This document shows positions 24,561-32,866 of a stretch of DNA of 64,000 bases, piece after piece. The translations under genes and the position numbers were made by a program. This stretch comes from Dyadobacter frigoris (GTDB lineage: Bacteria; Bacteroidota; Bacteroidia; Cytophagales; Spirosomataceae), in contig NZ_SZVO01000011.1 of the NCBI RefSeq assembly GCF_005280585.1, positions 186,391 through 250,390 on the forward strand. Direction: 5' to 3'. Position 1 is the stretch's first letter; every line of letters starts with the position of its first letter. Under the pieces are notes generated by a model. The model was not told the DNA's origin and did not search any database. It was given only the letters and a program-made list of their open reading frames with translations.

Positions 24561-26365
24561 TGACGACGCAAGAATCTCAGGCCCTTCGCGCCGAGCTCAT
24601 GAAGAATAATAAAGATTTCATTATGAAGTTTTTTTATTCACCAATCCAGAAATTTCTAATCCGGAATTATACTGAATTTGAAAGCCGGATTCTCAGTTAC
24701 AGTAAAATTGATATCCGGAAAATAACAACAAAAGAGGAAATAACAGACCTTGTATGTCTGTGGTACAATGACGAAGAGATCGTTTCCGGATACCTGGCGG
24801 ATTTACCTGAAACTGACAGGGCTGTCCTGAGCCAGGCGACCTGGAAGCAAGCACTGGACCGGAAAGAACTGGAAGAAATTTTCGTAAAAACACCACTCCT
24901 ACATTTAGCAAAACTATGGAGCAACTATCTGGTGGTTCAGTTAACACCTGAAATTAAGGCCCGCTGGGGAGAGTACATCACGCTTTATGAGCCAAGCGGA
25001 TATTATGAAGACAGACAGCGAGAATTACGTGATACGGGCGTTTCGCTGTCACTGCCGCTCGAACTTCGCAAATTACTTGCTATACATCTTCCAAAACCAG
25101 AAGGTTATCATATCAAACCTGTCCCTGAGCCCGGTAAACATTTTGTTACCTACCTGACTGAAAGTATCATTACTGCCGAACTGCCACGAATCATTTCCTA
25201 TCACAGCCAGGGAAATATCAAATACTCACAAAAGGGAAATCCGAATGTGGCATCTGCAAAAAAAATGTCGCGCTCGCTGAAACTGGCAACATTTGGTCCG
25301 GAAGATGACACGCCGGTAAGATCGCTGCTCATCGCTGGTTTGCTATCAGATGACTTCAAAATGAAGACAATTTCCCAGTCTTCTCATGAAACTATCAAAA
25401 CATTATTCGCCAGAGACTTTAACAGAAAACAGGCAGCTCCATACATGCTGACGCATCTGAAAGGGTTAAATTATTTTCAGATAAGTGAATACAGGCCAAA
25501 TACCACTGCAACGATCATCGAAATATTTCGTAAGCTAGTTCCGGGGCAATGGATAACTTTTGATAATCTGAAAAGTTTTATCAGTAGCCGGTTTATCAAT
25601 ATATCTCCCCTGCTCGACTGGCAGATCCGAGACAGGATTGATGCCGAATATGCGATAATCTCCAATGATGGTTCGCTAGTGCAAAGGACGATTTCTGTAA
25701 ATTCCGGCAATGCGCAGCCATTTGTAATATTGCCATACCTTGCCGCTCATGTTTATTTATTGGCGTCCTTCGGTCTTATGGACATTGCGCTGGATCCCGC
25801 CCTTCCTAATCTGCAATCGACATATCAGAATCTTTTTGCATTCAGGATTACTGCGCTGGGGGCTTATGTGCTTGGATTGAGCAGACAATACACGCCCGTT
25901 GCAACTGACTTTCAAACGACGCTATCGTTCGATGAAAACAGTACCTTCATTCGTGTTGAAGGTGATACTGTCCTGGCAGAGATAATGTTAAACAATTACG
26001 CGACCAAAGTCAGTGAAAACCGATATCAGTTCAGCCCCGGAAAGTTTTTGAAAGAGTGTAAGTCAACCAGGGATATCCAGAATAAAATCATATTGTTTAA
26101 ACAAACTATCGGACAAAAACTGCCTGTATTTTGGGAAAACTATTTACAGGAACTTGTCTCAAACAGTAAAAGTATCAACAGCCAATCGGAAATTCAGGTC
26201 TTTACGATTCCGCCCGACAATAAAGCCTTGCAGCGCATGATTGTTCAGGACGAGATATTGCGAAAACTTGTGGTCAAGGCAGAACAATATCATATATTAA
26301 TTGAAAATTCTAAACTGACCGCTTTTACCAGCCGTATGAAGGAATTGGGATATGTTCTAAACTAA
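24557..26365 (+). CDS. Unknown protein translationally coupled to the SNF2 helicase
   Basis: The 602-residue protein is not recognised with confidence. It lacks a signal peptide or membrane segments and is rich in charged helices. A stretch around residues 390-440 (VYLLASFGLMDIAL followed by FRITALGAYVLGL) looks like the winged-helix module of XPB/Ssl2-like N-terminal helicase-associated domains (weak inference). The 4-bp overlap with the SNF2 gene is the strongest clue: it is probably a dedicated partner, for example a DNA- or target-binding subunit. A second ATG three bases downstream (24560) is an equal start candidate. It ends 13 bp before the convergent AraC gene. Confidence 0.7.
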   Translation: MMTTQESQALRAELMKNNKDFIMKFFYSPIQKFLIRNYTEFESRILSYSKIDIRKITTKEEITDLVCLWYNDEEIVSGYLADLPETDRAVLSQATWKQALDRKELEEIFVKTPLLHLAKLWSNYLVVQLTPEIKARWGEYITLYEPSGYYEDRQRELRDTGVSLSLPLELRKLLAIHLPKPEGYHIKPVPEPGKHFVTYLTESIITAELPRIISYHSQGNIKYSQKGNPNVASAKKMSRSLKLATFGPEDDTPVRSLLIAGLLSDDFKMKTISQSSHETIKTLFARDFNRKQAAPYMLTHLKGLNYFQISEYRPNTTATIIEIFRKLVPGQWITFDNLKSFISSRFINISPLLDWQIRDRIDAEYAIISNDGSLVQRTISVNSGNAQPFVILPYLAAHVYLLASFGLMDIALDPALPNLQSTYQNLFAFRITALGAYVLGLSRQYTPVATDFQTTLSFDENSTFIRVEGDTVLAEIMLNNYATKVSENRYQFSPGKFLKECKSTRDIQNKIILFKQTIGQKLPVFWENYLQELVSNSKSINSQSEIQVFTIPPDNKALQRMIVQDEILRKLVVKAEQYHILIENSKLTAFTSRMKELGYVLN

Positions 26366-26378
26366 ATCCTGAAAACTA

Positions 26379-27239
26379 CTAATAATTTCCCTTATATTCT
26401 CTTGGGGTGTGGCCGATGTATCTTTTAAAATTCCGGTTAAAATTTGATAGAGAATCAAAACCACTGTCATAGGCGATTTGCGCGATTGTCCATTGATCCT
26501 CCAGAAGCAATTTGCAGGCGTGGCCGATTCTTATTTCGTTTACAAAATCAATAAATGTTTTGTTGGAACGAGCTTTGAAATACCGGCAAAATGCAGCTTC
26601 GCTCATACCCGCCAACGACGCAACATCACCCAGCCTGATTTCCTGGGAAAAATGCTGAAGAACATAATTATGCACCTTTTGCATTCTTTCTGTTTCTGAA
26701 ACTTTGTAGGTATTAACGTAGCCGTAACTGGCTATCGGCGTGCCCCCATCTTCATGTGCCAGTTTATCCAGCAAAGTTAGAAGCCTTAATATTCCTGAAA
26801 ATCCTTCGGCACTTCTTAATTCCAAAAGTTCCTGACAAATGTGATCGCGCAACATTCCTTTGTAAGCAATTCCCCGCTTTGAATCGATCAGTAGCTGCTT
26901 TAAAGCAAGCATTTCTGATTTTTCGAAAAATTCCTTTCCTAAGAAATCTTCCTGAAAATAAAGTACGATACCATGTGTCGACAACTCAGCATTTCCACCA
27001 AAATAGGCCGGATCGCTTCTCCATAAATGCGGAATATCAGGTCCGAGAAAAACAGTATCACCCGGCTCAAAAGTATGAATTGAATCTCCGATCAAACGTT
27101 TTCCTGTTCCTTCCAAAACCGTGAAAAGCTGATAATGCGGATGAAAATGCCAGTTTGGATCAAAATGTGGCTCTTTTAATTCTTGCACCGTCACCAGGCG
27201 TACCTGGCTTTCAATATTTTTATGGATCGGAGCTTTCAT
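26379..27239 (-). CDS. AraC-family regulator with cupin sensor domain
   Basis: The protein has 286 residues from ATG 27239; an in-frame ATG at 27281 would add 14 residues that look unlike the family, so I prefer the shorter form, with moderate certainty. The N-terminal half is a cupin (HFHPHYQLFTVLEG, FEPGDTVFLGPDIPHLW), typical of sugar-sensing AraC proteins of Bacteroidetes. The C-terminal half has two helix-turn-helix motifs (LASLAGMSEAAFCRYFK, and IAQIAYDSGFDSLSNFNRNF followed by HTPREY). It is divergent from the isomerase gene at 27379, whose upstream 72-bp element recurs before the Gfo/Idh gene at 31594. The regulator is therefore the natural candidate to bind both. Confidence 0.9.
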   Translation of the reverse strand: MKAPIHKNIESQVRLVTVQELKEPHFDPNWHFHPHYQLFTVLEGTGKRLIGDSIHTFEPGDTVFLGPDIPHLWRSDPAYFGGNAELSTHGIVLYFQEDFLGKEFFEKSEMLALKQLLIDSKRGIAYKGMLRDHICQELLELRSAEGFSGILRLLTLLDKLAHEDGGTPIASYGYVNTYKVSETERMQKVHNYVLQHFSQEIRLGDVASLAGMSEAAFCRYFKARSNKTFIDFVNEIRIGHACKLLLEDQWTIAQIAYDSGFDSLSNFNRNFKRYIGHTPREYKGNY

Positions 27240-27290
27240 AGTAAAACGACTTATCTGAATTTTGCCAAAATTAGCAAACATATTTAAACA

Positions 27291-27362
27291 AAAGTCAAAA
27301 TACAGCTAGTACTAATCAAATGATGAAAAGTATTTAGTATTTTGTTGTTGTAAAATTGTATT
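27291..27362 (+). promoter_or_regulatory. Conserved upstream element, copy A
   Basis: This 72-bp stretch aligns without gaps to 31390-31461 at 60 of 72 positions by my count. The ends are identical (AAAGTCAAAATACAG on the left, TAAAATTGTATT on the right) and share TACTAATCAAA inside. It ends 16 bp before the isomerase start, so it probably contains the promoter and an activator site, likely for the divergent AraC protein. Confidence 0.75.
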
Positions 27363-27378
27363 AAAAAAAATACTCCGC

Positions 27379-28236
27379 ATGAAATACAGCATGAATCTTC
27401 TCCTCTGGGGAAATCAAATTGACGACTCACTTTTCCCTACCCTTGAACTAATAAAAGAAATTGGATTTGACGGGGTTGAAGTACCTATATTCAATACCAA
27501 TCCCGAACACTGGTTTAAATTTCGCAAAAAACTGGACGACCTGGGACTTGCTTGTGAAACCGATACAATTTGCGGTCCGGATAATCATTTGATAAGCGCA
27601 GATCCCGCAATGCGCAAATCAACTTTGGAGCATTTGAAACGTGTTATTGACTGTTCGCTGGTTTTGGGTGCAACTAAATTAATGGGACCATATCATTCGG
27701 CATTAGGTGTTTTCACCGGACAGCCTGCTACTCAGGATGAATGGAAATGGGGCGTTGACAGTATTCGTGAACTGGCTGATTATGCCGGAGAACTCGATAT
27801 CACTTTGGGTCTTGAATATCTGAACCGCTTCGAATTATATCTCACAAGCTGCGGAGACGAATTAATCCGTTTTGTTGACGAAGTCAATCATCCAAATTGC
27901 AAGATAATGTTTGATACTTTTCACGCAAATATTGAGGAGAAAAATATCGGCGATACGATGCGGAAAATGGGCGACAGGATTTCTTTCATCCAGCTATCTG
28001 AAAATGACAGATCGACGCCAGGAAAAGGTAATGTAGATTGGGATGGAATTTTTGATGCGATTCGCGATCTGAAATATGATGGCTGGATTAGTATAGAAGC
28101 TTTCAGTCCGAAATTGCCCGTTGCTAATATCTGGCGAAAAATGTTTGAATCGGAAGAACAACTGATGCGTGATGGTTTTTCTTTTATCAAATCAAATATT
28201 GAAAATCTGCAAGTTCCAAAATTAATTTCTCTTTAA
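27379..28236 (+). CDS. Sugar isomerase/epimerase, TIM-barrel (AP-endonuclease-like)
   Basis: The 285-residue protein belongs to the xylose-isomerase-like TIM-barrel family, near D-tagatose/D-psicose 3-epimerases. Likely metal ligands are Glu146 (LEYLNRFE), Asp179 (MFDTFHANIEE), Gln205 (FIQLSEND) and Glu240 (ISIEAF). The spacing fits the D-tagatose 3-epimerase ligands, with Gln in place of the family His; hydroxypyruvate-isomerase-type members use Gln at this position, so it should still be active. No signal peptide, so cytoplasmic. The substrate is probably a ketose or a keto-sugar product of a Gfo/Idh oxidation. It shares its upstream element with the Gfo/Idh gene at 31594, which suggests they act on one pathway. 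Confidence 0.88.
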   Translation: MKYSMNLLLWGNQIDDSLFPTLELIKEIGFDGVEVPIFNTNPEHWFKFRKKLDDLGLACETDTICGPDNHLISADPAMRKSTLEHLKRVIDCSLVLGATKLMGPYHSALGVFTGQPATQDEWKWGVDSIRELADYAGELDITLGLEYLNRFELYLTSCGDELIRFVDEVNHPNCKIMFDTFHANIEEKNIGDTMRKMGDRISFIQLSENDRSTPGKGNVDWDGIFDAIRDLKYDGWISIEAFSPKLPVANIWRKMFESEEQLMRDGFSFIKSNIENLQVPKLISL

Positions 28237-28254
28237 GATTGGCAGTTTTCAATA

Positions 28255-28323
28255 CCGGTCGGGCGGCCAAAAAGCCTTCCGACCGGGCCACCCGTCCGAC
28301 GGCTTTTTCTGCCGTCGGACGGG
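28255..28323. repeat. Two tandem GC-rich hairpins
   Basis: The first hairpin has an 8-bp stem CCGGTCGG/CCGACCGG (28255-28262 with 28279-28286) holding a smaller GGC/GCC stem. The second has a 12-bp stem CCCGTCCGACGG/CCGTCGGACGGG (28291-28302 with 28312-28323), plus one flanking A-T pair. Both are far richer in GC than the surroundings. They lie between the isomerase and pirin genes and could stop or slow transcription, or be dispersed repeats; no T-run follows. Confidence 0.7.
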
Positions 28324-28425
28324 TAAACAAAATTCCTTATCATCCCCAAAAAAGCTAGTCTACTTTTCTACCAAACTTTTCTTCTCAAAAATGCATTACT
28401 AAAATACATTTCCAGAAGAATACAT

Positions 28426-29286
28426 ATGAAAAAGATTATAGCAAAATATAAAGCCGGTTATACAGATATGGGTGGTTTGGACACCTACCGCGTGATGCCT
28501 TCACAGGAAGTAGCGATCGATGCGCTGGAACCATTTCTTTTCCTGAACCATCACGGGCCACAGATTTATCCGGCAAATAACCGTGGATTGCCCTTCGGCC
28601 CACATCCGCACAAAGGTTTTGAAACAGTAACTTTTATCGTTGACGGCGATATTGTGCATACCGACAACACAGGTTATAACAGTAAAATTGAAGCGGGCGG
28701 AATTCAATGGATGACGGCCGGAAAAGGGATAATTCATTCCGAAAATTCATCCAAAGAATTCTTGAAAAATGGCGGCAATGTTGAGATTTTGCAGCTTTGG
28801 GTTAATCTGCCTGCGAAATTTAAAAATGTTGATCCAGCCTATATTGGTCTGCAAAAAGATGAAATTCCACATCTGATTTTGGATGATGGAAAAGTTATAA
28901 TCGACGCCATTTCCGGAAATTGGGAAGGAGAAAAAGCTGCGATCCAGTCATTAGCCGATATTCATCTGGCTACAATATCTTTTGAAAAAGAAGGAAAATA
29001 TTCCATCACAATTCCCGAAGGAAGAACAGTTTTATTTTATTTGATCAGCGGTCAACTAATTGTGAATGGCGAAAAAATTGACAAACTGAATCTGGTTGAA
29101 TTTGATGATAACGAAGGAACTATTCAAATTGAAGCAACTGAAAAAAGCCTGTTACTAATTGGCCATGCATTGCCAAACAATGAACCCGTTGTAGCACAGG
29201 GTCCGTTTGTGATGAATACCCGATTAGAAATCCAGGAGGCTTATGCTGATTATCAGGAAGGGAAATTTGGTAAGTGGAAACATTAA
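28426..29286 (+). CDS. Pirin-family protein
   Basis: The 286-residue bicupin has the pirin N-terminal signature FGPHPHKGFETVT with the HxH metal ligands, then HTDNTG, MTAGKGIIHSE and a pirin C-terminal domain. Bacterial pirins are iron-containing; some have quercetin 2,3-dioxygenase activity and others modulate enzymes such as pyruvate dehydrogenase. The sequence does not say which. It is cytoplasmic, with no signal peptide. It lies 190 bp after the isomerase, beyond two GC-rich hairpins, so it may have its own promoter. It converges on the NagX-like gene across a shared terminator. Confidence 0.92.
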   Translation: MKKIIAKYKAGYTDMGGLDTYRVMPSQEVAIDALEPFLFLNHHGPQIYPANNRGLPFGPHPHKGFETVTFIVDGDIVHTDNTGYNSKIEAGGIQWMTAGKGIIHSENSSKEFLKNGGNVEILQLWVNLPAKFKNVDPAYIGLQKDEIPHLILDDGKVIIDAISGNWEGEKAAIQSLADIHLATISFEKEGKYSITIPEGRTVLFYLISGQLIVNGEKIDKLNLVEFDDNEGTIQIEATEKSLLLIGHALPNNEPVVAQGPFVMNTRLEIQEAYADYQEGKFGKWKH

Positions 29287-29292
29287 AATACA

Positions 29293-29325
29293 AAAACCGG
29301 CTTCGATAATTTCGGAGCCGGTTTT
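29293..29325. terminator. Bidirectional intrinsic terminator
   Basis: A 10-bp stem (AAAACCGGCT/AGCCGGTTTT) has a partly self-pairing loop. It is placed between the ends of the convergent pirin and NagX-like genes and serves both. Confidence 0.85.
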
Positions 29326-29363
29326 AATTCTAAGAGCAATTTAGACAAAAAACTTACATTATT

Positions 29364-30635
29364 TTACACCTTGAACACCAGTTTGTTCCGGTAAAGAATA
29401 TACAAAATCACAAACCATAAAGTCAGATAAGTAAGTGCATAAGCCAACGAAGCGTTGATAGGATCTGAAAAAAGCGGAGATAATTTAAACTCGTAAAAGT
29501 AAACCTGCAAGCCAATCGGCTCATGTGCCGGATCATTTGGATATGCCACTTTAATTCCACTTAAAACTCTTGGAATAATCCCGGAAAAGAAAAATACAAC
29601 CATGGGATTTACACCAAAAATCACGAAAAATTTCGTCCAGCCGGAAATGCCTAAAACGTCAATAACGTAATACAAAATAACAAGGCAAAGTGACGCGATA
29701 CCCGCGGCGTACAACACGTATGAACTCGTCCAAAGTGCTTTATTAATTGGAAAAACAGTATTCCAGATTAAGCCAATAACAATTCCCGAAATCGCTCCAA
29801 TGAAAAGATAGAGCGCTTTTTTGTCTTTTGAAAAAGAATTTGTCAGCAATGTTCCAACCAATAGTCCGGCAATACCAGTTCCAATAGCAGGAAGTGTGCT
29901 AAGAATTCCTTCCGGATCCCAGGTTTTGGAAGTTATCCATAAATGGCCGGGAAGCAGATAATTATCCAGCCAGGCAGCCAGGTTTGTACCTTTTTCAAAG
30001 TTGGGTTCTCCAACGCCTGGCACCGGAATTAACGTCATTAACGCCCAGTAAGTCAGTAAAACGGTTACACCAAAAATCGCCTGCGTTTTCCAATTCGTTT
30101 TGAGATATAATATTGAAACAATAAAATAGACGATAGCAATTCGCTGTAAAACGCCCGGAATTCTGACGGTTTCATAATCTTTAAATCCACCAAAGGCCAG
30201 AATCATCATGATGACGAAAACTGCCAGTGCTAAGTAAAATTGCAGTTTTTTGTCATAATCACTAAAAAGTGCCACAACGATTATGGCGGTCAAAATAAGC
30301 CGAAATCCTAAGAGCAGTAAACCTTCAAGCCCAAACGCATGGATCTTTGAAAAGAAATATAAAAACATACCGAGACAGAAAATCCGTATCGTCCGTGTTA
30401 TTATTTTTTGAAAAGAATTCGCGTTCAGGATTTTTTGCGGCGTGGCTAAAACCACGGAAACACCTACAATAAAAAGGAATGTTGGGAATACCAGATCAGT
30501 CGGTGTGCAGCCGTGCCATTCTGCGTGCAAAAGCGGTGAATAAACGTGTCCCCAATCGCCGGGATTGTTGACTATCGTCATGAGAATAATGGTCAGTCCG
30601 CGCAGGACGTCCAACGAAATAAGGCGGGTTTTCAT
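29364..30635 (-). CDS. NagX/DUF5009-type membrane acyltransferase-like protein
   Basis: The protein has 423 residues from ATG 30635; a TTG one codon earlier is possible but unneeded. The start RLISLDVLRGLTIILM and then HAEWHGCTPTDLVFPTFLF are signatures of the heparan-alpha-glucosaminide N-acetyltransferase-like family (DUF5009, NagX). About eleven hydrophobic segments are visible, so it is an inner-membrane protein. The human relative acetylates terminal glucosamine across a membrane. In bacteria NagX lies with N-acetylglucosamine genes, and transport or acetylation of amino sugars is suggested but not proven. The gene stands alone between a terminator and the GNAT gene upstream. Confidence 0.9.
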   Translation of the reverse strand: MKTRLISLDVLRGLTIILMTIVNNPGDWGHVYSPLLHAEWHGCTPTDLVFPTFLFIVGVSVVLATPQKILNANSFQKIITRTIRIFCLGMFLYFFSKIHAFGLEGLLLLGFRLILTAIIVVALFSDYDKKLQFYLALAVFVIMMILAFGGFKDYETVRIPGVLQRIAIVYFIVSILYLKTNWKTQAIFGVTVLLTYWALMTLIPVPGVGEPNFEKGTNLAAWLDNYLLPGHLWITSKTWDPEGILSTLPAIGTGIAGLLVGTLLTNSFSKDKKALYLFIGAISGIVIGLIWNTVFPINKALWTSSYVLYAAGIASLCLVILYYVIDVLGISGWTKFFVIFGVNPMVVFFFSGIIPRVLSGIKVAYPNDPAHEPIGLQVYFYEFKLSPLFSDPINASLAYALTYLTLWFVILYILYRNKLVFKV

Positions 30636-30730
30636 CAAGAAATTATTCTATTGTTAAGGTTAGGAGAACACAAGTTAATGCTTTTTCAAATCTTGAATGA
30701 AAAATACCGCTAAATCTATTTAGTGAAATT

Positions 30731-31297
30731 CTATACCATTATTTTATCATAATCTTTTACCATATGGAAATATTGATGACCCATGAAATCCCTTTTCCCC
30801 GCGTCATAAAATCCGAGATTCGTATACAGTTTCTTCGCTGCCGGATTATCCAGATCAACAATTAATCCGATCCGTTTATGACCCAGATTAAAACCAAGCT
30901 CACAAAAAGCGTTGATTAATATTTTTCCAATTCCTTTGCCCTGCTGATTTTCATCAACATTAACGCAATCCAGATAATATTCGCCAGCTTCCGTTTCATC
31001 ATTAGGGGTAAAATCCGGATCTGATTTCCTCAACTCATCCAGGATCGGTTGCCTTAATTCGTGCAGGCGTTTTCCGTCATAGCCCGTTACAGAACCTACA
31101 ACGCCCATCTCATTTTCATAAACCAGCGTGTTAACATAACTATACTGATTGTTTTCCATTCTGAAAAACATTTCAAAAAGCGGGATTGCATCTTCATGAT
31201 TTTCGGAATTTGCAAAAATCCCGGCGATATGTCCCATAGCTAAAATCATCAATGGTGCCACGGTAATTGCATCAGCAGGAGTAGCCGGTCTTACCAT
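30731..31297 (-). CDS. GNAT-family N-acetyltransferase
   Basis: The 188-residue protein has the GNAT fold. The acetyl-CoA binding loop is QQGKGIGKIL near residue 125, preceded by the YLDCVNVDENQQ strand and followed by a IGLIVDLDNPAAKKLYTNLG-type segment that closes the fold. The acceptor cannot be told from sequence; both small molecules and protein N-termini are possible. It is 95 bp upstream of the NagX-like gene on the same strand, possibly cotranscribed. It is divergent from the Gfo/Idh gene, with about 300 bp between that includes the conserved element copy B. Confidence 0.87.
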   Translation of the reverse strand: MVRPATPADAITVAPLMILAMGHIAGIFANSENHEDAIPLFEMFFRMENNQYSYVNTLVYENEMGVVGSVTGYDGKRLHELRQPILDELRKSDPDFTPNDETEAGEYYLDCVNVDENQQGKGIGKILINAFCELGFNLGHKRIGLIVDLDNPAAKKLYTNLGFYDAGKRDFMGHQYFHMVKDYDKIMV

Positions 31298-31389
31298 ATT
31301 TTTTTATTTATAATTTAGATTGAAATATTCCTTTGATCGATTTTCAGTTATAGCTATATTTTGCTTAAAATAGATTTAAAACTTAAAAA

Positions 31390-31461
31390 AAAGTCAAAAT
31401 ACAGTCATTACTAATCAAAAGAAAGAAAGTTTTTAGCATTATTTTGCTGTAAAATTGTATT
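31390..31461 (+). promoter_or_regulatory. Conserved upstream element, copy B
   Basis: This is the second copy of the 72-bp element at 27291-27362 (60 of 72 identical, no gaps). Here it ends 132 bp before the Gfo/Idh start, leaving a long leader. The perfect identity of both ends and the looser middle suggest two protein contacts, such as an AraC site and a sigma-factor site. Confidence 0.72.
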
Positions 31462-31593
31462 GTTAATAAATGAGTTACGGTCCAACCCTGCGCTCTTTTT
31501 CATCAGAATTGGAAATATCCAGAAATCTGTCTTTTCAAATTCAAAATCTGAATTTGAAAAGGAACAAACCGAATCTTTAATCCTTTACTTTAT

Positions 31594-32718
31594 ATGTCAC
31601 AACAAATTAACATTGCTATTGTTGGTCTCGGCTTTGGAGCCGAATTTATTCCCATTTATCAGCGTCATCCCAACGCTAATATGTATGCAATTTGTCAGCG
31701 TACAGAATCGAAATTAAATGCCGTTGGCGACCAGTATGGCATTGATGTGCGCTACACAAGTTATGAAGACCTTTTGAATGACCCAAAAGTTGACGCTGTC
31801 CATATCAACTCCCCTATTCCAAACCATGCTGAACAAACATTAAAAGCATTACGCGCAGGAAAACATGTGGCTTGTACGGTTCCTATGGCAACCAGTGTTG
31901 AAGATTGCATGGAAATTGTGAAGGTTTGTAATGAAACCGGTAAAAAATATATGATGATGGAAACCGTGGTTTATGCACGTGAGTTTCTGTTTGTGAAAGA
32001 ATTATATGAAAAAGGAGAACTGGGTAAAATACAATTTTTGAAAGCCAGTCACCAGCAAGATATGGAAGGATGGCCTGACTATTGGCCAGGTTTGCCTCCA
32101 ATGCATTATGCAACGCATTGCGTTGGACCAGTTGCCGGATTATTGAAACTGGAAGCTGAATATGTTTCCTGTTTTGGATCAGGAACGATAAGCGAAGATC
32201 TGGCGAAGATTCACAATTCTCCTTTTGCTGTGGAATCTGCACATATAAAATTTAAGGATAGCGATTTGTCGGCTTATGTATACCGTTCACTTTTCGATGT
32301 TGCCCGCCAGTATCGTGAAAGTTTTGAGGTTTACGGAAGCAAAAAATCTTTTGAATGGCCATTGATTGAAGGCGAAGATCCTGTGATTCATACGGCTAAA
32401 AAACCGGAACACGAAATTGCAGAGCATGTGAAAACCCCTGATTATGCACATTTACTGCCTGCTGAAATTCAACAATTTACAGGTCATGGTGTTTATGATG
32501 CGGATGATAATTCACATCTTTCGTTTGTTCAGGGTGGCGGACACGGAGGTTCGCATCCACATTTGGCAAATGAATTTATTTCAGCATTGATAGAAGATCG
32601 CGATCCATTCCCTAATGCATGGCAATCGGCAAACTGGACGAGTGTTGGGATTTTGGCACATGAATCTGCTTTGCAAGGTGGAGCATTGATTCAGTTGCCG
32701 GATTTTAAAAATGCGTGA
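31594..32718 (+). CDS. Gfo/Idh/MocA-family oxidoreductase without the EKP lysine
   Basis: The 374-residue protein has no signal peptide, so cytoplasmic. The NAD(P) motif is IVGLGFGAEF, and the C-terminal half has the family substrate-domain pattern (HYATHCVGP, GGHGGSHPHLANEF). The usual E-K-P signature, whose Lys takes part in catalysis, reads CTVPMATS here, so the Lys is missing; related sequences with TVP form a subfamily as far as I recall. It may use another residue or have a different role. The shared upstream element ties it to the isomerase at 27379, a natural partner that would isomerise a keto-sugar. Confidence 0.87.
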   Translation: MSQQINIAIVGLGFGAEFIPIYQRHPNANMYAICQRTESKLNAVGDQYGIDVRYTSYEDLLNDPKVDAVHINSPIPNHAEQTLKALRAGKHVACTVPMATSVEDCMEIVKVCNETGKKYMMMETVVYAREFLFVKELYEKGELGKIQFLKASHQQDMEGWPDYWPGLPPMHYATHCVGPVAGLLKLEAEYVSCFGSGTISEDLAKIHNSPFAVESAHIKFKDSDLSAYVYRSLFDVARQYRESFEVYGSKKSFEWPLIEGEDPVIHTAKKPEHEIAEHVKTPDYAHLLPAEIQQFTGHGVYDADDNSHLSFVQGGGHGGSHPHLANEFISALIEDRDPFPNAWQSANWTSVGILAHESALQGGALIQLPDFKNA

Positions 32719-32764
32719 GAATTTTCAGTTAAAATTGAAGCGTAGTCATTGAATCAATTATTAC

Positions 32765-32831
32765 GGTGCTCCGCACCTTGGCTTGGTTGGTGGAAAATTA
32801 CTTCTCTACAAATATTTCGGTGCTCCGCACC
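32765..32831 (-). repeat. Inverted, diverged repeat unit at the left edge of the array
   Basis: Two GGTGCTCCGCACC hairpins (32765-32777 and 32819-32831) lie exactly 54 bp apart and flank a unit in reverse orientation. Its right part (CTACAAATATTTC) matches the reverse complement of the main unit, while its middle has drifted. It faces the direct array across 35 bp of other sequence (32832-32866). Confidence 0.8.
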
Positions 32832-32866
32832 TGACTGAGTATTGCAATATTGCTGGTAGTAACAAA

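Noticed and set aside
21750..26365. Named phage-defence system such as DISARM for the SNF2 pair
   Set aside because: No methylase, phospholipase-D-type nuclease or other required component is adjacent; only the motor and an unknown protein are present.
31470..31580. A 36-codon reading frame in the leader of the Gfo/Idh gene (ATG 31470 to TAA)
   Set aside because: It is short, has no recognisable features and could arise by chance; a leader peptide cannot be supported.
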